Source: Halotalea alkalilenta
Lineage (GTDB): Bacteria; Pseudomonadota; Gammaproteobacteria; Pseudomonadales; Halomonadaceae
DNA: 64,000 nt
Reading direction: 5' to 3'
Assembly: GCF_001648175.1 (NCBI RefSeq)
Contig: NZ_CP015243.1
Span: forward strand, 1,798,001-1,862,000
The notes below the pieces were generated by a model that was not told the DNA's origin, did not search any database, and worked only from the letters and a program-made list of their open reading frames with translations. This document shows, piece after piece, positions 1 through 8,280 of the stretch. Positions within the stretch are counted from its first letter, which is position 1. Each line of letters opens with the position of its first letter. The position numbers and the translations under genes are program-made.

Positions 1-1
1 C

Positions 2-787
2 GAGCGACCGCGCGACGAGGTGTCGATCAGCGTCAAGTTCGGCGCGCTGCGTGACCCGGCCGGCGGCTGGGGGGGATACGATGCCCGTCCCGAGGCGATC
101 AAGAACTTCGTCGCCTATTCGCTGACCCGGCTCGGGGTCGACTACATCGACATCTACCGCCCGGCGCGCCTCGACCCGCAGGTGCCGATCGAGGAGACCG
201 TGGGCGCGATCGCACGGCTGGTCGAGGAGGGCTACGTGCGCCACATCGGGCTTTCCGAAGTCGGCGTCGAGACCCTGCGCCGCGCCGCCTCGGTGCATCC
301 GATCAGCGACCTGCAGATCGAGTACTCGCTGATCTCGCGCGGCATCGAGACCCGGATCCTGCCCGCCTGCCGCGCGCTGGGTATCGGCATCAGTGCCTAT
401 GGGGTGCTCTCGCGTGGACTGATCAGCGGCCACTGGCGCGCCGGTGCGGCCGATGGCGGAGACTTCCGCGCCCATAGCCCGCGCTTCCAGGGCGAGGCGC
501 TCGAACACAATCTTGCCCTGGTCGAGACGCTGCGCCAGCTGGCCGAGGGCTGTGGGCTGACACCGGCCCAGCTGGCGATCGCTTGGGTCGCGGCCCAGGG
601 CTCGGACATCGTTGCGCTGGTCGGCGCGCGCAGGCTCGACCGGTTGAGCGAAGCGCTCGGCGCGCTCGATGCCCGACTCGATCACGCCACGCTCGAGGCC
701 CTGGATAACGCTTTTCCTCCCGGCATCGCGGTGGGCGATCGATATGCGCCGGCGCAAATGGCAATGCTGGACAGCGAACGAGGCTGA
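2..787 (+). CDS. Aldo/keto reductase (5'-truncated by window edge)
   Basis: This is the C-terminal part of an aldo/keto reductase, an NADPH-dependent (beta/alpha)8-barrel oxidoreductase of the cytoplasm. The reading frame is open to the window edge, so the true start and the N-terminal catalytic Tyr region lie outside. Visible family features are the YSLTRLGVDYIDIYRPAR strand-helix segment, the conserved VRHIGLSEVG strand (GxS), the QIEYSLISR strand, and a C-terminal NADP-binding segment ending in GARRLDRLSEAL. These fit the YakC/Tas-like subgroup that reduces aldehydes or ketones; the substrate cannot be told. Its stop codon directly abuts the stop codon of the convergent quinone oxidoreductase, leaving no room for a terminator between them. 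Confidence 0.85.
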   Translation, partial: ERPRDEVSISVKFGALRDPAGGWGGYDARPEAIKNFVAYSLTRLGVDYIDIYRPARLDPQVPIEETVGAIARLVEEGYVRHIGLSEVGVETLRRAASVHPISDLQIEYSLISRGIETRILPACRALGIGISAYGVLSRGLISGHWRAGAADGGDFRAHSPRFQGEALEHNLALVETLRQLAEGCGLTPAQLAIAWVAAQGSDIVALVGARRLDRLSEALGALDARLDHATLEALDNAFPPGIAVGDRYAPAQMAMLDSERG

Positions 788-1801
788 TCAGCCCTCACCG
801 ACCACCAGTACGATCTTGCCGATGTGGTGGCCCGCATCCATCAGCGCATGGGCATCCGCGGCGCGGGCGAGGGGGAAGGTGGCGTCGATCAGCGGCTTGA
901 TCTCGCCGCGTTCGATCAGCGGCCAGACCTCGCGCTCGAGCTCGCGGGCGACCTCGGCTTTCTCCGCTACGCTGCGCGCGCGCAGGGTTGAGCCAGTATG
1001 GGTGAGGCGCTTCTTCATCAGCTCGAAAAGCTCGACGTCGTGGCCATGGCCGCGCTGGGTGGCGATCTGGATGATCCGCCCGAACTTGGCCGCGGCGCGG
1101 TAGTTCCTGGTCACGTAGTCGCCGCCGATCATATCGAGGATCAAGTCGACCCCATGGCCGTCGGTGAGCCGTGAGACCTCCTCGACGAAGTCCTGTTCGC
1201 GATAGTTGATCGCGGCGCTGGCGCCGAGTTTCAGGCACGCCTCGGCCTTGGCTTGCGAGCCGACGGTGACGATCACCTGCTCGGCGGCGAAGGCGCGGGC
1301 GAGCATGATCGCGGTAGTGCCTATGCCGGACGAGCCGCCGTGGATCAAGACCCGGTCGCCGGCCTTCAGCCGGCCGTCCTGGAACAGGTTGGTCCACACC
1401 GTCATGAAGGTTTCCGGCAGCGCCGCCGCCTCGACCATGCCAATGCCGGTCGGTATGTGCAGCGCATTGTCCTCGTGGATCACGCAGTATTCGGCGTAGC
1501 CGCCGCCGGCGACCAGGCCGCAGACCCGTTCGCCCTCATCGAAGCGGGTGGCTCCCGCGCCCAGCCCGATGACTCGGCCGGCGATCTCGAGGCCAGGGAT
1601 GTGTGACGCGCCGGGCGGCGGTGGGTACTTGCCCTGGCGCTGCATCACGTCCGGCCGGTTGACCCCGGCCGCGGCGACCTTGACCAGTATCTCCCCCGGC
1701 CCTGGCGTGGGCAGCGCGTGCTCGCGGATGACGACTACCTCGGGGCCACCGGCGCCGTCGAACTCGATCACGTTCATGTGGCTCGGTAGTGACTGATTCA
1801 T
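788..1801 (-). CDS. NAD(P)H quinone oxidoreductase, zinc-free MDR family (PIG3-like)
   Basis: A 337-residue medium-chain dehydrogenase/reductase that likely reduces quinones or other activated alkenes with NADPH in the cytoplasm. The N-terminal GroES-like domain has GVNRPDVMQRQGKYPPPPG and PGLEIAGRV, typical of the PIG3/TP53I3 quinone oxidoreductase group. The Rossmann domain carries the nucleotide motif HGGSSGIGTTAIMLARA at about residues 154-170. The cysteine and histidine ligands of zinc alcohol dehydrogenases are absent. The ATG is preceded by a good ribosome site (AAGGAG), which supports this start; a second ATG eight codons later is less well placed. It converges on the aldo/keto reductase with no gap. 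Confidence 0.88.
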   Translation of the reverse strand: MNQSLPSHMNVIEFDGAGGPEVVVIREHALPTPGPGEILVKVAAAGVNRPDVMQRQGKYPPPPGASHIPGLEIAGRVIGLGAGATRFDEGERVCGLVAGGGYAEYCVIHEDNALHIPTGIGMVEAAALPETFMTVWTNLFQDGRLKAGDRVLIHGGSSGIGTTAIMLARAFAAEQVIVTVGSQAKAEACLKLGASAAINYREQDFVEEVSRLTDGHGVDLILDMIGGDYVTRNYRAAAKFGRIIQIATQRGHGHDVELFELMKKRLTHTGSTLRARSVAEKAEVARELEREVWPLIERGEIKPLIDATFPLARAADAHALMDAGHHIGKIVLVVGEG

Positions 1802-1923
1802 GCAGCTCTCCTTGAAGCGGTTCGCTCGCCCCTGTTCGCTGATCCTCGGTAAAGACGAGGATAGAGGGCGGGTGGGGCGAGCAATGACGAGTGGTTCTAG
1901 CGTAGGTCAGTGCGTCCTCGGCG

Positions 1924-3282
1924 TCACCCGATCTGGCGGCGGGTCCCGACGCGCCGCAGCGCCAGCCGTAGTCCGTCGATCGCCAGCAGTAGGGCGAGGC
2001 TTGCGCCGAGCACCGGCAGCGCCCAGCCGAGCAGCGCCGTGGCGAGCGCGAGCGCAGGCCAGGCCCGGCGAGGCAGTCGGGCGATGGCGTACCACAGTGG
2101 CTCGAGCCGGCGCGGACGCCGCCGCCACCACAGTCGATAGCCCCAAATGATCAGTACCGTGAGCCCCAGCGCCGTCGCCGCCAGCAGCAGTTGGTTGGGC
2201 AGGCCGAAGAGCATACCGATGTGGGCATCCACTCCCCAGCGGGTCAGCTTGGCGGCGAGTGGGAAGTCGGCGAAGCGCAGCAGGTCGACCACTCGTCCGT
2301 CGCGTGGGTCGATCGCCGCGCTGTCTGCCTGGGTCGGCCATTGGTAGTCGATCTCGCGCACCGTCCAGGCACGGGCCTGGTCGTTCGACGGGCGCAGCTC
2401 GATGCGTTGCGCGCCGAGCCCGGCGCTGCGGGCCGCGGCGAGCACCAGATCGGCCTGGGCGGGATCGAACGCCGTGGTCGCCGGCTCGTCCATCGCGCCA
2501 TGATGCGCCGCGTGGGGATCATGGCGCGGTTCGATTCGGCCGGGGTCGAGCTGGGTCGAGACGCTCGGGGTACCCCAGTCCAGCGCGCTGCGCAGCTCGG
2601 AGATTCGCTCTCCCGCCCATTTCGACCAGGTCAATCCGGTGGCGGAGAAAAACGAAAGCCCGACCAGCAGTACCAGCCCAAGGGTGGCATGGCCACGCGC
2701 GGTGCCGCGACGCTGGCCGCCACGACCGAGCCACCATAGCGCGGCGCCGCCAAGTGCCAAGAGCCACAGCCAGGAGGCGGCCAGCTCGCTGTAGGCGCGA
2801 CCGAACTCGCCCAGGTGCAGGCTGCGGTGGAAGTGATCGATCCAGGTACGCAGCGGCAGCAGGCCGCTGGTGCCGTAGACGGGCAGCGTCCCACGCAGCT
2901 CGAGGCTGACCGGGTCGACGAACACCGCGAGGTGCATCGAGCCACCGAGCTTCGGGTCGGCGAACATCACGCGCGTCGTCGTGCCCGGTTGGGGCGCGGG
3001 GCGAATCGCGGTGGGGGCGGGGCGGCCATCGATCGCCGCGCGTGCGGCTTCGAGCTGGGCGGAGAGCGGCTGTGGTTCGCCGCTGGTTGGCGCGCGCAGC
3101 GCGTCGGCGTAGAGCCAGGCCTCGAGCGAGGGCGTCAGCGCATAGAGTGCGCCGCTCAGTGCGGCGGTGAGGATGAACGGGGCGACCAGCAGGCCGATGT
3201 AGAAGTGCAGGCGGTGGATCAGTGCGATCCAAACGCCACGCGCCTTTGCATCGGCGCGCGGAGGGGCAGCGGAGGCGGGCAT
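1924..3282 (-). CDS. PepSY-associated TM helix protein (PiuB-like iron/copper-related membrane protein)
   Basis: An inner-membrane PepSY-domain protein. An N-terminal transmembrane helix follows the family signature HRLHFYIGLLVAPFILTAAL. A periplasmic PepSY region follows, then the IDHFHRSLHLG motif and two or three further helices near residues 190-210, 235-255 and 370-460. Such proteins are often found in iron or copper uptake loci and may be heme or metal reductases; the exact role is unknown. I chose the ATG at 3282 because GAGGAA stands 7 bases before it. The frame stays open to a TTG at 3369, which would overlap the stop of the upstream DUF2946 gene as TTGA and give 29 more residues, but no ribosome site is visible there. 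The pair looks co-transcribed. Confidence 0.8.
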   Translation of the reverse strand: MPASAAPPRADAKARGVWIALIHRLHFYIGLLVAPFILTAALSGALYALTPSLEAWLYADALRAPTSGEPQPLSAQLEAARAAIDGRPAPTAIRPAPQPGTTTRVMFADPKLGGSMHLAVFVDPVSLELRGTLPVYGTSGLLPLRTWIDHFHRSLHLGEFGRAYSELAASWLWLLALGGAALWWLGRGGQRRGTARGHATLGLVLLVGLSFFSATGLTWSKWAGERISELRSALDWGTPSVSTQLDPGRIEPRHDPHAAHHGAMDEPATTAFDPAQADLVLAAARSAGLGAQRIELRPSNDQARAWTVREIDYQWPTQADSAAIDPRDGRVVDLLRFADFPLAAKLTRWGVDAHIGMLFGLPNQLLLAATALGLTVLIIWGYRLWWRRRPRRLEPLWYAIARLPRRAWPALALATALLGWALPVLGASLALLLAIDGLRLALRRVGTRRQIG

Positions 3283-3365
3283 GGCCGGTTCCTCGAGCGT
3301 GGACGCAATCCTGGGCACGGATTGCGAGGCGCCGACATCCTCGGGGGATGCGGCGGGTGACGGAT

Positions 3366-3797
3366 TCAAGCGGCTCGAGCTGCGGCGGGGGGCGCGCGGG
3401 GTGGGGCGTGGATCGAGCGCGCGCTGCCTGGATAGCCACGGTCGGGGCGCGCGGTGAGCAGCTGCCGGTCGAGACTCCCCAATTTGTTAAGGCTTGGGGG
3501 ACTCGGGGGCAGGCTGGGTAGCTGAAGCAGGTGGCAATAGCCGCACTTGGCATGGTCCTGCGCGGCGTGGGGCGCCTGTGCCGGAGGGGCCGGGTTATCG
3601 CGATGCTGCGCTTCGGCGTAGTGCGGGGGCGATGAGCGATGCGCGGGCGGGTGGTCGTGCGCCATCGCCGCTGGTTCGAAGCGCCCAGGCATCTGCTGCG
3701 CCAGCGCCACCGTCTGGGAGACCAGTGGCGCGATGGAGATCAGCAGCATGGCGCAGAGCGCGATCCAGGCGGTGAGGCGGCGACGATCGAGACGCAT
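3366..3797 (-). CDS. DUF2946 family protein
   Basis: A 143-residue protein with an N-terminal hydrophobic segment (WIALCAMLLISIAPLVSQTV, about residues 11-30) that serves as signal or anchor. A His- and Pro-rich middle follows, then a CGYCHLLQLPSLPPSPPS motif near residues 85-103, the hallmark of DUF2946. Members usually sit beside TonB receptors or PepSY proteins and are thought to be related to metal handling because of the Cys/His content, but no function is established. It is the first gene of a minus-strand pair with the PepSY protein. Its upstream region faces the cobalamin riboswitch of the btu operon. Confidence 0.75.
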   Translation of the reverse strand: MRLDRRRLTAWIALCAMLLISIAPLVSQTVALAQQMPGRFEPAAMAHDHPPAHRSSPPHYAEAQHRDNPAPPAQAPHAAQDHAKCGYCHLLQLPSLPPSPPSLNKLGSLDRQLLTARPDRGYPGSARSIHAPPRAPPAAARAA

Positions 3798-3863
3798 CGA
3801 AGGACAGGGTGCAGGAATGGGAACGCAAGGGTGCGGCGAATCCGCCTTCGGGTCAATCCTATG

Positions 3864-3890
3864 TGTTACACGTAATTGTTATTTAGTAAC
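3864..3890. promoter_or_regulatory. AT-rich inverted repeat in divergent intergenic region
   Basis: GTTAC at 3864-3868 and GTAAC at 3886-3890 form an inverted repeat around an AT-rich core in an otherwise G+C-rich area. It lies between the divergent DUF2946 gene and the cobalamin riboswitch. It could be an operator or part of either promoter. It does not match the Fur consensus, and I cannot assign a regulator. Confidence 0.3.
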
Positions 3891-3899
3891 GTTTTTGGC

Positions 3900-4060
3900 A
3901 TCCTGAGCGGCGCTTGGGCGTATCGATTGCGCCGGACCCCGCACTGCCTTAAGGTCGATGCCGATATCGTGCCTAGCGGGAAGCCGGTGAGATCCCGGCG
4001 CGGTCGCGCCACTGTATTCGATGCCTGTCGAGAGCCAGACCTCGCGAGTCACGCCCCTCC
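3900..4060 (+). promoter_or_regulatory. Cobalamin (adenosylcobalamin) riboswitch
   Basis: The leader contains the conserved core of the cobalamin riboswitch: GGGAAGCCGGTGAGATCCCG (from 3978), then CGGTCGCGCCACTGT, and a B12-box-like GAGCCAGACCTCGCG near 4031-4046. A GGGCG/CGCCC pairing (about 3916-3920 with 4051-4055) could close the element. It ends about 40 bases before the btuF ATG, where ligand binding could mask the ribosome site. It should repress the btuFCD-cobF operon when cobalamin is plentiful. Outer boundaries are approximate. Confidence 0.9.
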
Positions 4061-4097
4061 ATCATTGCCAATGGGACGCGTCATCCCAGGAGAACCC

Positions 4098-5144
4098 ATG
4101 CCCTACGTTTCAGCGGCGCTCGTTTCGCGACGCCTGCTTCTACCGCTGTGCTTGAGCGTGGCGAGTCTCGCCCCCTCGCTGGGGCAGGCCGCCACCGACT
4201 ATCCGCTGCGTATCGACAACTGCGGCCGCACCCTGGTCTTCGAGCAGGCGCCCGAGCGGGTGGTGAGCATCGGCCAGGCGAGCACCGAGATACTGCTCGG
4301 CCTCGGGCTCGGCGCGCGAATCGTCGGCACCGGGGTGTGGTTCGGGCCGCTGCCGCCTGCGCTCGCCGCTGAGGGCGCCGCGGTGCCGCGGCTTGCCGAC
4401 AATGCGCCGAGCTTCGAGGCGGTGGCTGGCACGCGCCCCGACATCGTCACCGCCCAGTATACCTATCACCTCGGTGCCAACGGCGAAGTCGCCACGCCCG
4501 AGCAGTTCGAAAGCCTCGGCATTCCTTCCTACGTCTCGCCGTCGGACTGCGAGAACAAAGGAGTGACCGCGGACTCCAACGCCGACGGCAGCCGTTCGCA
4601 GCCATTCGAGATGGCGCTGGTCGAGCGCGAGGTCAGTGAACTGGCCGAGATCTTCGACGTCGGGCCGCACGGCGAGGCGCTCAACGCAGCGCTTAAGGCA
4701 CGCATCGCGCAGGCGCGCGAGCGCCTCGACGGCGCCGCGCCCGAGCCGCTCAAGGTGGTGTTCTGGTTCTCCAGTCCCAGGCTCGAGGGCGACCCCTGGG
4801 TGGCGGGCAGCAACGGCGTGCCGGGTTACATCTCCCGCACCCTCGGGCTCGATAACGTGATCGAAACCGAAGAGGAGTGGCCGGCGGTGAGCTGGGAGCG
4901 GATCGCCTCGCTCGACCCTGACGTCATCGTGGTAGCGCGGATGGACCGCAGGCTTTATCCCGCAGACGACGCTGAGATCAAGCGCGGTTTTCTTCAGCGG
5001 GATCCGGTGACCCGTGAGCTGCGTGCGGTGCGCGATGGCCGCGTGCTGGTGGTGGATGCCCAGGCGCTCAATCCTTCCATCCGGGTGGTCGACGGTATCG
5101 AGATGCTCGCCGATCAGCTCGGCGGCGCTGGAGTGGCGCGGTGA
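4098..5144 (+). CDS. btuF: Cobalamin ABC transporter periplasmic binding protein (BtuF-like)
   Basis: A periplasmic substrate-binding protein of the BtuF/FecB/FhuD fold with a Sec signal peptide (LLLPLCLSVASLAPSLGQA). The mature part starts with DYPLRIDNCGRTLVF and ERVVSIGQASTEILLGLGLG, the usual first lobe of class III metal-chelate binding proteins. It should hand B12 or another corrinoid to the BtuCD permease. The open frame runs back to 3876, through the riboswitch. The ATG at 4098 with AGGAG ten bases upstream gives a proper signal peptide and is the true start. Its stop overlaps the btuC GTG start (GTGA). The riboswitch supports a cobalamin rather than a siderophore substrate. Confidence 0.88.
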   Translation: MPYVSAALVSRRLLLPLCLSVASLAPSLGQAATDYPLRIDNCGRTLVFEQAPERVVSIGQASTEILLGLGLGARIVGTGVWFGPLPPALAAEGAAVPRLADNAPSFEAVAGTRPDIVTAQYTYHLGANGEVATPEQFESLGIPSYVSPSDCENKGVTADSNADGSRSQPFEMALVEREVSELAEIFDVGPHGEALNAALKARIAQARERLDGAAPEPLKVVFWFSSPRLEGDPWVAGSNGVPGYISRTLGLDNVIETEEEWPAVSWERIASLDPDVIVVARMDRRLYPADDAEIKRGFLQRDPVTRELRAVRDGRVLVVDAQALNPSIRVVDGIEMLADQLGGAGVAR

Positions 5145-6181
5145 TCGAGCGGTTCGCCGCCGACGCTGGCTGGGCCTGGCGCTATGGGCTGGCCCTGGTC
5201 GCGGTGCTGGGGCTGGGGGTTGCCGTGGTGCTCGCCGCCTCGATCGGTGAGATGCGCATCCCGTTCACGGTGTCGTTGAAGGCGATCCTCAACGGGCTCG
5301 GTCTCACCGACTATCCGCTCGATCGGATCCAGCAGGGCATCGTCTGGGAGTACCGGGTCAGCCGCGCGCTGGTCGCGGCCTGCTGCGGCGCGGGGCTTTC
5401 GGTGTGCGGGGCGATCCTCCAGGCGCTGCTGCGCAACGCCCTGGCCGAGCCTTACGTGCTTGGAATCTCGGCCGGAGCCTCGACCGGCGCCGTGCTGGTC
5501 ATGCTGCTCGGCATCGGCGGTGGCGCGATCGGGGTCTCGCTCGGCGCTTTCCTTGGCGCGGCGCTTGCCTTCTCGCTGGTGCTGCTGCTCGCCGCCGGCG
5601 GTCGCGCTGGGGTGACGCGGGTGATTCTCGCCGGGGTCGCCGGCGCCCAGCTGTTCAACGCCTTGACCGCCTATATCGTCTCCACCTCGGCCAACGCCGA
5701 GCAGGCGCGCAGCGTGATGTTCTGGCTGCTCGGCAGCCTCGGTGGAGTGCGCTGGCCCGACGTTTGGCTCGCCGCGCTGGTGGTCGGGGTGGCGCTCGCG
5801 GCCTGCCTGCTGTTCGCCCGCTCCCTCGACGCTTTCGCCTTCGGCGAGGATCTCGCCGCGACCCTTGGCATATCGGTAGCCGGCGTGCGGCTGGTGCTGT
5901 TCGCGATCACCGCGCTGGTCACCGCGACCCTGGTCAGCATCGTCGGCGCGGTAGGGTTCGTCGGCCTGGTGATCCCCCACGCCGCGCGCTTTCTGGTCGG
6001 CCCCGGGCACTCCAGGCTGCTGCCGGCTTCGGCGCTGATCGGCGCCAACTTCATGGTGCTCGCCGACATCGTCTCGAGGATCATCGTGCCCCAGCAGGTA
6101 CTGCCGATCGGCGTGGTCACCGCGCTGGTCGGTGCGCCGGCCTTCGCCTTGATCCTCTATCGATCGAGGCTGAGCCAATGA
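5141..6181 (+). CDS. btuC: Cobalamin ABC transporter permease (FecCD family, BtuC-like)
   Basis: A 346-residue FecCD/BtuC permease with about ten transmembrane helices, forming the inner-membrane channel with BtuD. Seen are the family motifs RVSRALVAACCGAGLSVCGA, NALAEPYVLGISAGAS, and the cytoplasmic coupling segment VGAVGFVGLVIPHAARFLVG. The GTG start overlaps the btuF stop by four bases and its own stop overlaps the btuD ATG in the same way, which points to translational coupling. Position directly after the riboswitch-controlled binding protein indicates corrinoid transport. Confidence 0.92.
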   Translation: MIERFAADAGWAWRYGLALVAVLGLGVAVVLAASIGEMRIPFTVSLKAILNGLGLTDYPLDRIQQGIVWEYRVSRALVAACCGAGLSVCGAILQALLRNALAEPYVLGISAGASTGAVLVMLLGIGGGAIGVSLGAFLGAALAFSLVLLLAAGGRAGVTRVILAGVAGAQLFNALTAYIVSTSANAEQARSVMFWLLGSLGGVRWPDVWLAALVVGVALAACLLFARSLDAFAFGEDLAATLGISVAGVRLVLFAITALVTATLVSIVGAVGFVGLVIPHAARFLVGPGHSRLLPASALIGANFMVLADIVSRIIVPQQVLPIGVVTALVGAPAFALILYRSRLSQ

Positions 6182-6987
6182 GTCTCGAAGCGCATGGGCT
6201 GGACTGGCGGGCCGGAGGCCGATTGATCCTGGACCAGGTATCGCTGCAGGTGCCGCCCGGCGAGCTGATGGGACTGCTCGGCCCCAATGGCTCGGGCAAA
6301 TCCTCGCTGCTGCGGCTGTTCGCCGGACTGGTCCGGCCCGCCCGGGGCGAAGTGCTGCTCGACGGTGCACCGCTCGCGCGGCGCTCCCGCCGCGACGTCG
6401 CTCGGCGCATCGCCCTGGTCGAGCAGCATGCCACCACCGACACGGACATCTCGGTGCTCGAATCGGTACGGCTCGGGCGGACCCCGCATCGCTCGGCGAT
6501 CTCTGGCTGGAGCGTGAATGATCAGCGCGCGGTCGACAGCGCACTCGACCAGGTCGGCTTGGCCGACAAGAGCGCAAGGCGCTGGCACACCCTGTCGGGC
6601 GGCGAGCGCCAGCGAGTGCAGATCGCCCGCGCGCTGGCCCAGCAGCCGAGCGAGCTGCTGCTCGACGAACCGACCAATCACCTCGATATCCAGCACCAGC
6701 TCGAGCTGCTCGAACTGGTGCGCCGACTCCCGCTGACCTGCGTGATGGCGATCCATGATCTCAACCTGGCCGCGATGTTCTGCGATACCCTGGCAGTGCT
6801 CGACAGCGGACGGTTGGTCGCCTTCGGCGCTCCCGAGGAGGTGCTGACGCCCGCACTGATCGAACGCGTCTACGGCGTGCGCGCGCTGGTGTCTCGCTCC
6901 ACCCGGCACCGTCGCCCACACGTCCAGTATCTGCCGCTGACACCCTCGAGCCTTGACCAGGAGCCGCCATGCGAGCCCTCGACCTGA
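6178..6987 (+). CDS. btuD: Cobalamin ABC transporter ATP-binding protein (BtuD-like)
   Basis: A 269-residue ABC ATPase that powers BtuC. Walker A is GPNGSGKSS near residue 36, the signature is LSGGERQR near residue 140, Walker B is LLLDEPTNHLD, and the switch histidine follows in AIHDLN. The start ATG overlaps the btuC stop (ATGA). The same frame is open far upstream, but that part is a shadow of btuC. Its last 19 bases overlap cobF. The FecE/BtuD/HemV subgroup is clear from LGRTPHRS and the DLNLAAMFCD segment. Confidence 0.9.
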   Translation: MSLEAHGLDWRAGGRLILDQVSLQVPPGELMGLLGPNGSGKSSLLRLFAGLVRPARGEVLLDGAPLARRSRRDVARRIALVEQHATTDTDISVLESVRLGRTPHRSAISGWSVNDQRAVDSALDQVGLADKSARRWHTLSGGERQRVQIARALAQQPSELLLDEPTNHLDIQHQLELLELVRRLPLTCVMAIHDLNLAAMFCDTLAVLDSGRLVAFGAPEEVLTPALIERVYGVRALVSRSTRHRRPHVQYLPLTPSSLDQEPPCEPST

Positions 6988-7718
6988 TCGGCATCGGCGC
7001 CGGCGACCCGCGCCATCTCACCCTACAGGCGGTGGAAGCGCTGGGTCGGCTCGATCTCGTCGTGCTGATCGACAAACGTGCCGAAACCGCCGAACTGACC
7101 CGGATGCGCGAAGCGATTCTCGACCGCTTCGCCTCGCCCAGGCTCAAACGCCTCCACCTCGACGACCCACCGCGTCGCCGAGAAGGCGACTACGCCGCCA
7201 ACGTCGAGGCATGGCATACCGCCCGGGCCGAGCTGCTCGAGGACGCACTACGCCGCCATCTCCAAGACGGACAGCGCGCGGCACTGCTGGCCTGGGGCGA
7301 GCCGACCCTGTTCGACAGCGCGCTGCGGCTGATCAAAACGATCGAAGCGCGCGCAGGCATGCAGCTCGAGGTCGAGGTGATCCCCGGCATCTCCAGCATC
7401 CAAACGCTCGCAGCGCGCCACCGCATCCCCCTCAACCGGATCAACGAACCGGTCCACATCACCACCGGGCGCAAGCTCGCCGAAGGATTTCCCCCCGGAC
7501 TCGACGCGGTGCTGGTGATGCTCGACGGCGACTGCACCTTCCTGCAAGTGGCGGAGCCGGGAATGGAGATATTCTGGGGCGCCTACCTCGGCACCGAGGA
7601 TGAGATCCTCATCGAAGGCCTGGTCGAAGAGGTCGGCGAACGCATCGTCGAGCTGCGTAGCGCAGCGCGTGCCCGCAAAGGGTGGGTGATGGACACCTAC
7701 CTGCTACGGCGGCGATAG
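6969..7718 (+). CDS. cobF: Precorrin-6A synthase (deacetylating)
   Basis: A 249-residue SAM-dependent tetrapyrrole methylase matching CobF, which methylates C-1 and removes the acetyl group from precorrin-5 in aerobic cobalamin synthesis. Features are the N-terminal LIGIGAGDPRHLTLQA (the GxGxGD SAM loop), LAWGEPTLFDSALR, and the PGISSIQTLAARH strand-helix. CobF is found only in the oxygen-dependent pathway, so this organism likely makes B12 aerobically. No other cob gene is in the window. The start overlaps btuD by 19 bases, so both are translated from one riboswitch-controlled transcript. The ribosome site is a modest AGGAGC. Confidence 0.9.
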   Translation: MRALDLIGIGAGDPRHLTLQAVEALGRLDLVVLIDKRAETAELTRMREAILDRFASPRLKRLHLDDPPRRREGDYAANVEAWHTARAELLEDALRRHLQDGQRAALLAWGEPTLFDSALRLIKTIEARAGMQLEVEVIPGISSIQTLAARHRIPLNRINEPVHITTGRKLAEGFPPGLDAVLVMLDGDCTFLQVAEPGMEIFWGAYLGTEDEILIEGLVEEVGERIVELRSAARARKGWVMDTYLLRRR

Positions 7719-7752
7719 CCGCTGATTTTTCGTATACCGTTATCTCGATAGT

Positions 7753-7770
7753 AGTGATCTTCGGATCACT
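7753..7770 (+). terminator. UUCG-capped hairpin after cobF
   Basis: AGTGATC, TTCG, GATCACT form a perfect 7-bp stem with a stable UUCG tetraloop 34 bases after the cobF stop. There is no clear T run after it, so it may be a weak terminator or a 3'-end stabiliser of the btu-cob mRNA. Confidence 0.5.
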
Positions 7771-7785
7771 TAGAGGAGAGTCGAA

Positions 7786-8280
7786 CCGCGGCCCATTCGC
7801 CGAGGCTTGGTCCCTCGATTCCGCTTCGCTCCACTCGGGACGAACGGGTGGGGGTGTAGCGCCACGGCTTGGCAATCCACCCCCCGTTCGTGGTGAGCCG
7901 GCGAGGAACGAGCCGCGTCGAACCACCGCCCATTCGCCGAGGCTGGGTTCCGCATCCGCTCGTGGTGAGCCGGGCCTTCGCCGACCCGAGCCAGTTCGCG
8001 CAAGTTCGTGGTGAGCCGGCGAGGAACGAGCCGCGTCGAACCACCGCCCATTCGCCGAGGCTGGGTTCCGCATCCGTTCGTGGTGAGCCGGGCCTTCGCC
8101 GACCTGGGCTCGGCCGCGCAAGGCAGTGGAGGCCCGAGTCGAACCACCGCCCATTCGCCGAGGCTGGGTTCCGCACCGTTCGTGGTGAGCCGGGCCTTCG
8201 CCGACCTGGGCCAGTTCGCGCAAGGCGGTGGAGGCCCGAGTCGAATCACCGCCCACTCGCTGCCGGCGGGTTCCGCTTCA
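7786..8280. repeat. Degenerate tandem repeat array between cobF and queG
   Basis: This gene-free stretch is filled by about five imperfect units. Each carries the core CGAACCACCGCCCATTCGCC followed by GAGGCTGGGTTCCGCA. Cores start near 7786 (degenerate), 7921, 8039, 8142 and 8244 (degenerate), with periods of about 135, 118, 103 and 102 bases. A second shared block, CGTGGTGAGCCGGGCCTTCG, recurs near 7960, 8079 and 8181, and a variant CGTGGTGAGCCGGCGAGG occurs near 7890 and 8008. Both strands are open in several frames only because the unit lacks stops. The products are repetitive and unlike known proteins, so I treat the region as non-coding. Confidence 0.8.

Noticed and set aside
3864..3890. 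Fur box before the DUF2946/PepSY pair
   Set aside because: The inverted repeat lacks the GATAAT/AATGAT hexamers of Fur sites, so it is listed only as an unassigned inverted repeat.
5404..6177. N-terminal extension of the BtuD frame
   Set aside because: It is an out-of-frame shadow of btuC with Arg/Ala-rich composition; the ATG at 6178 overlaps the btuC stop and starts the ABC domain.
5114..6577. 487-residue minus-strand open frame opposite btuC/btuD
   Set aside because: High G+C leaves the opposite strand open; the product is Arg/His/Gln-rich, has no family motif, and lies opposite clear genes.
7786..8280. CRISPR array
   Set aside because: The spacing is 100-135 bases and irregular, repeats are long and imperfect, spacers are themselves repeated, and no cas gene is near.
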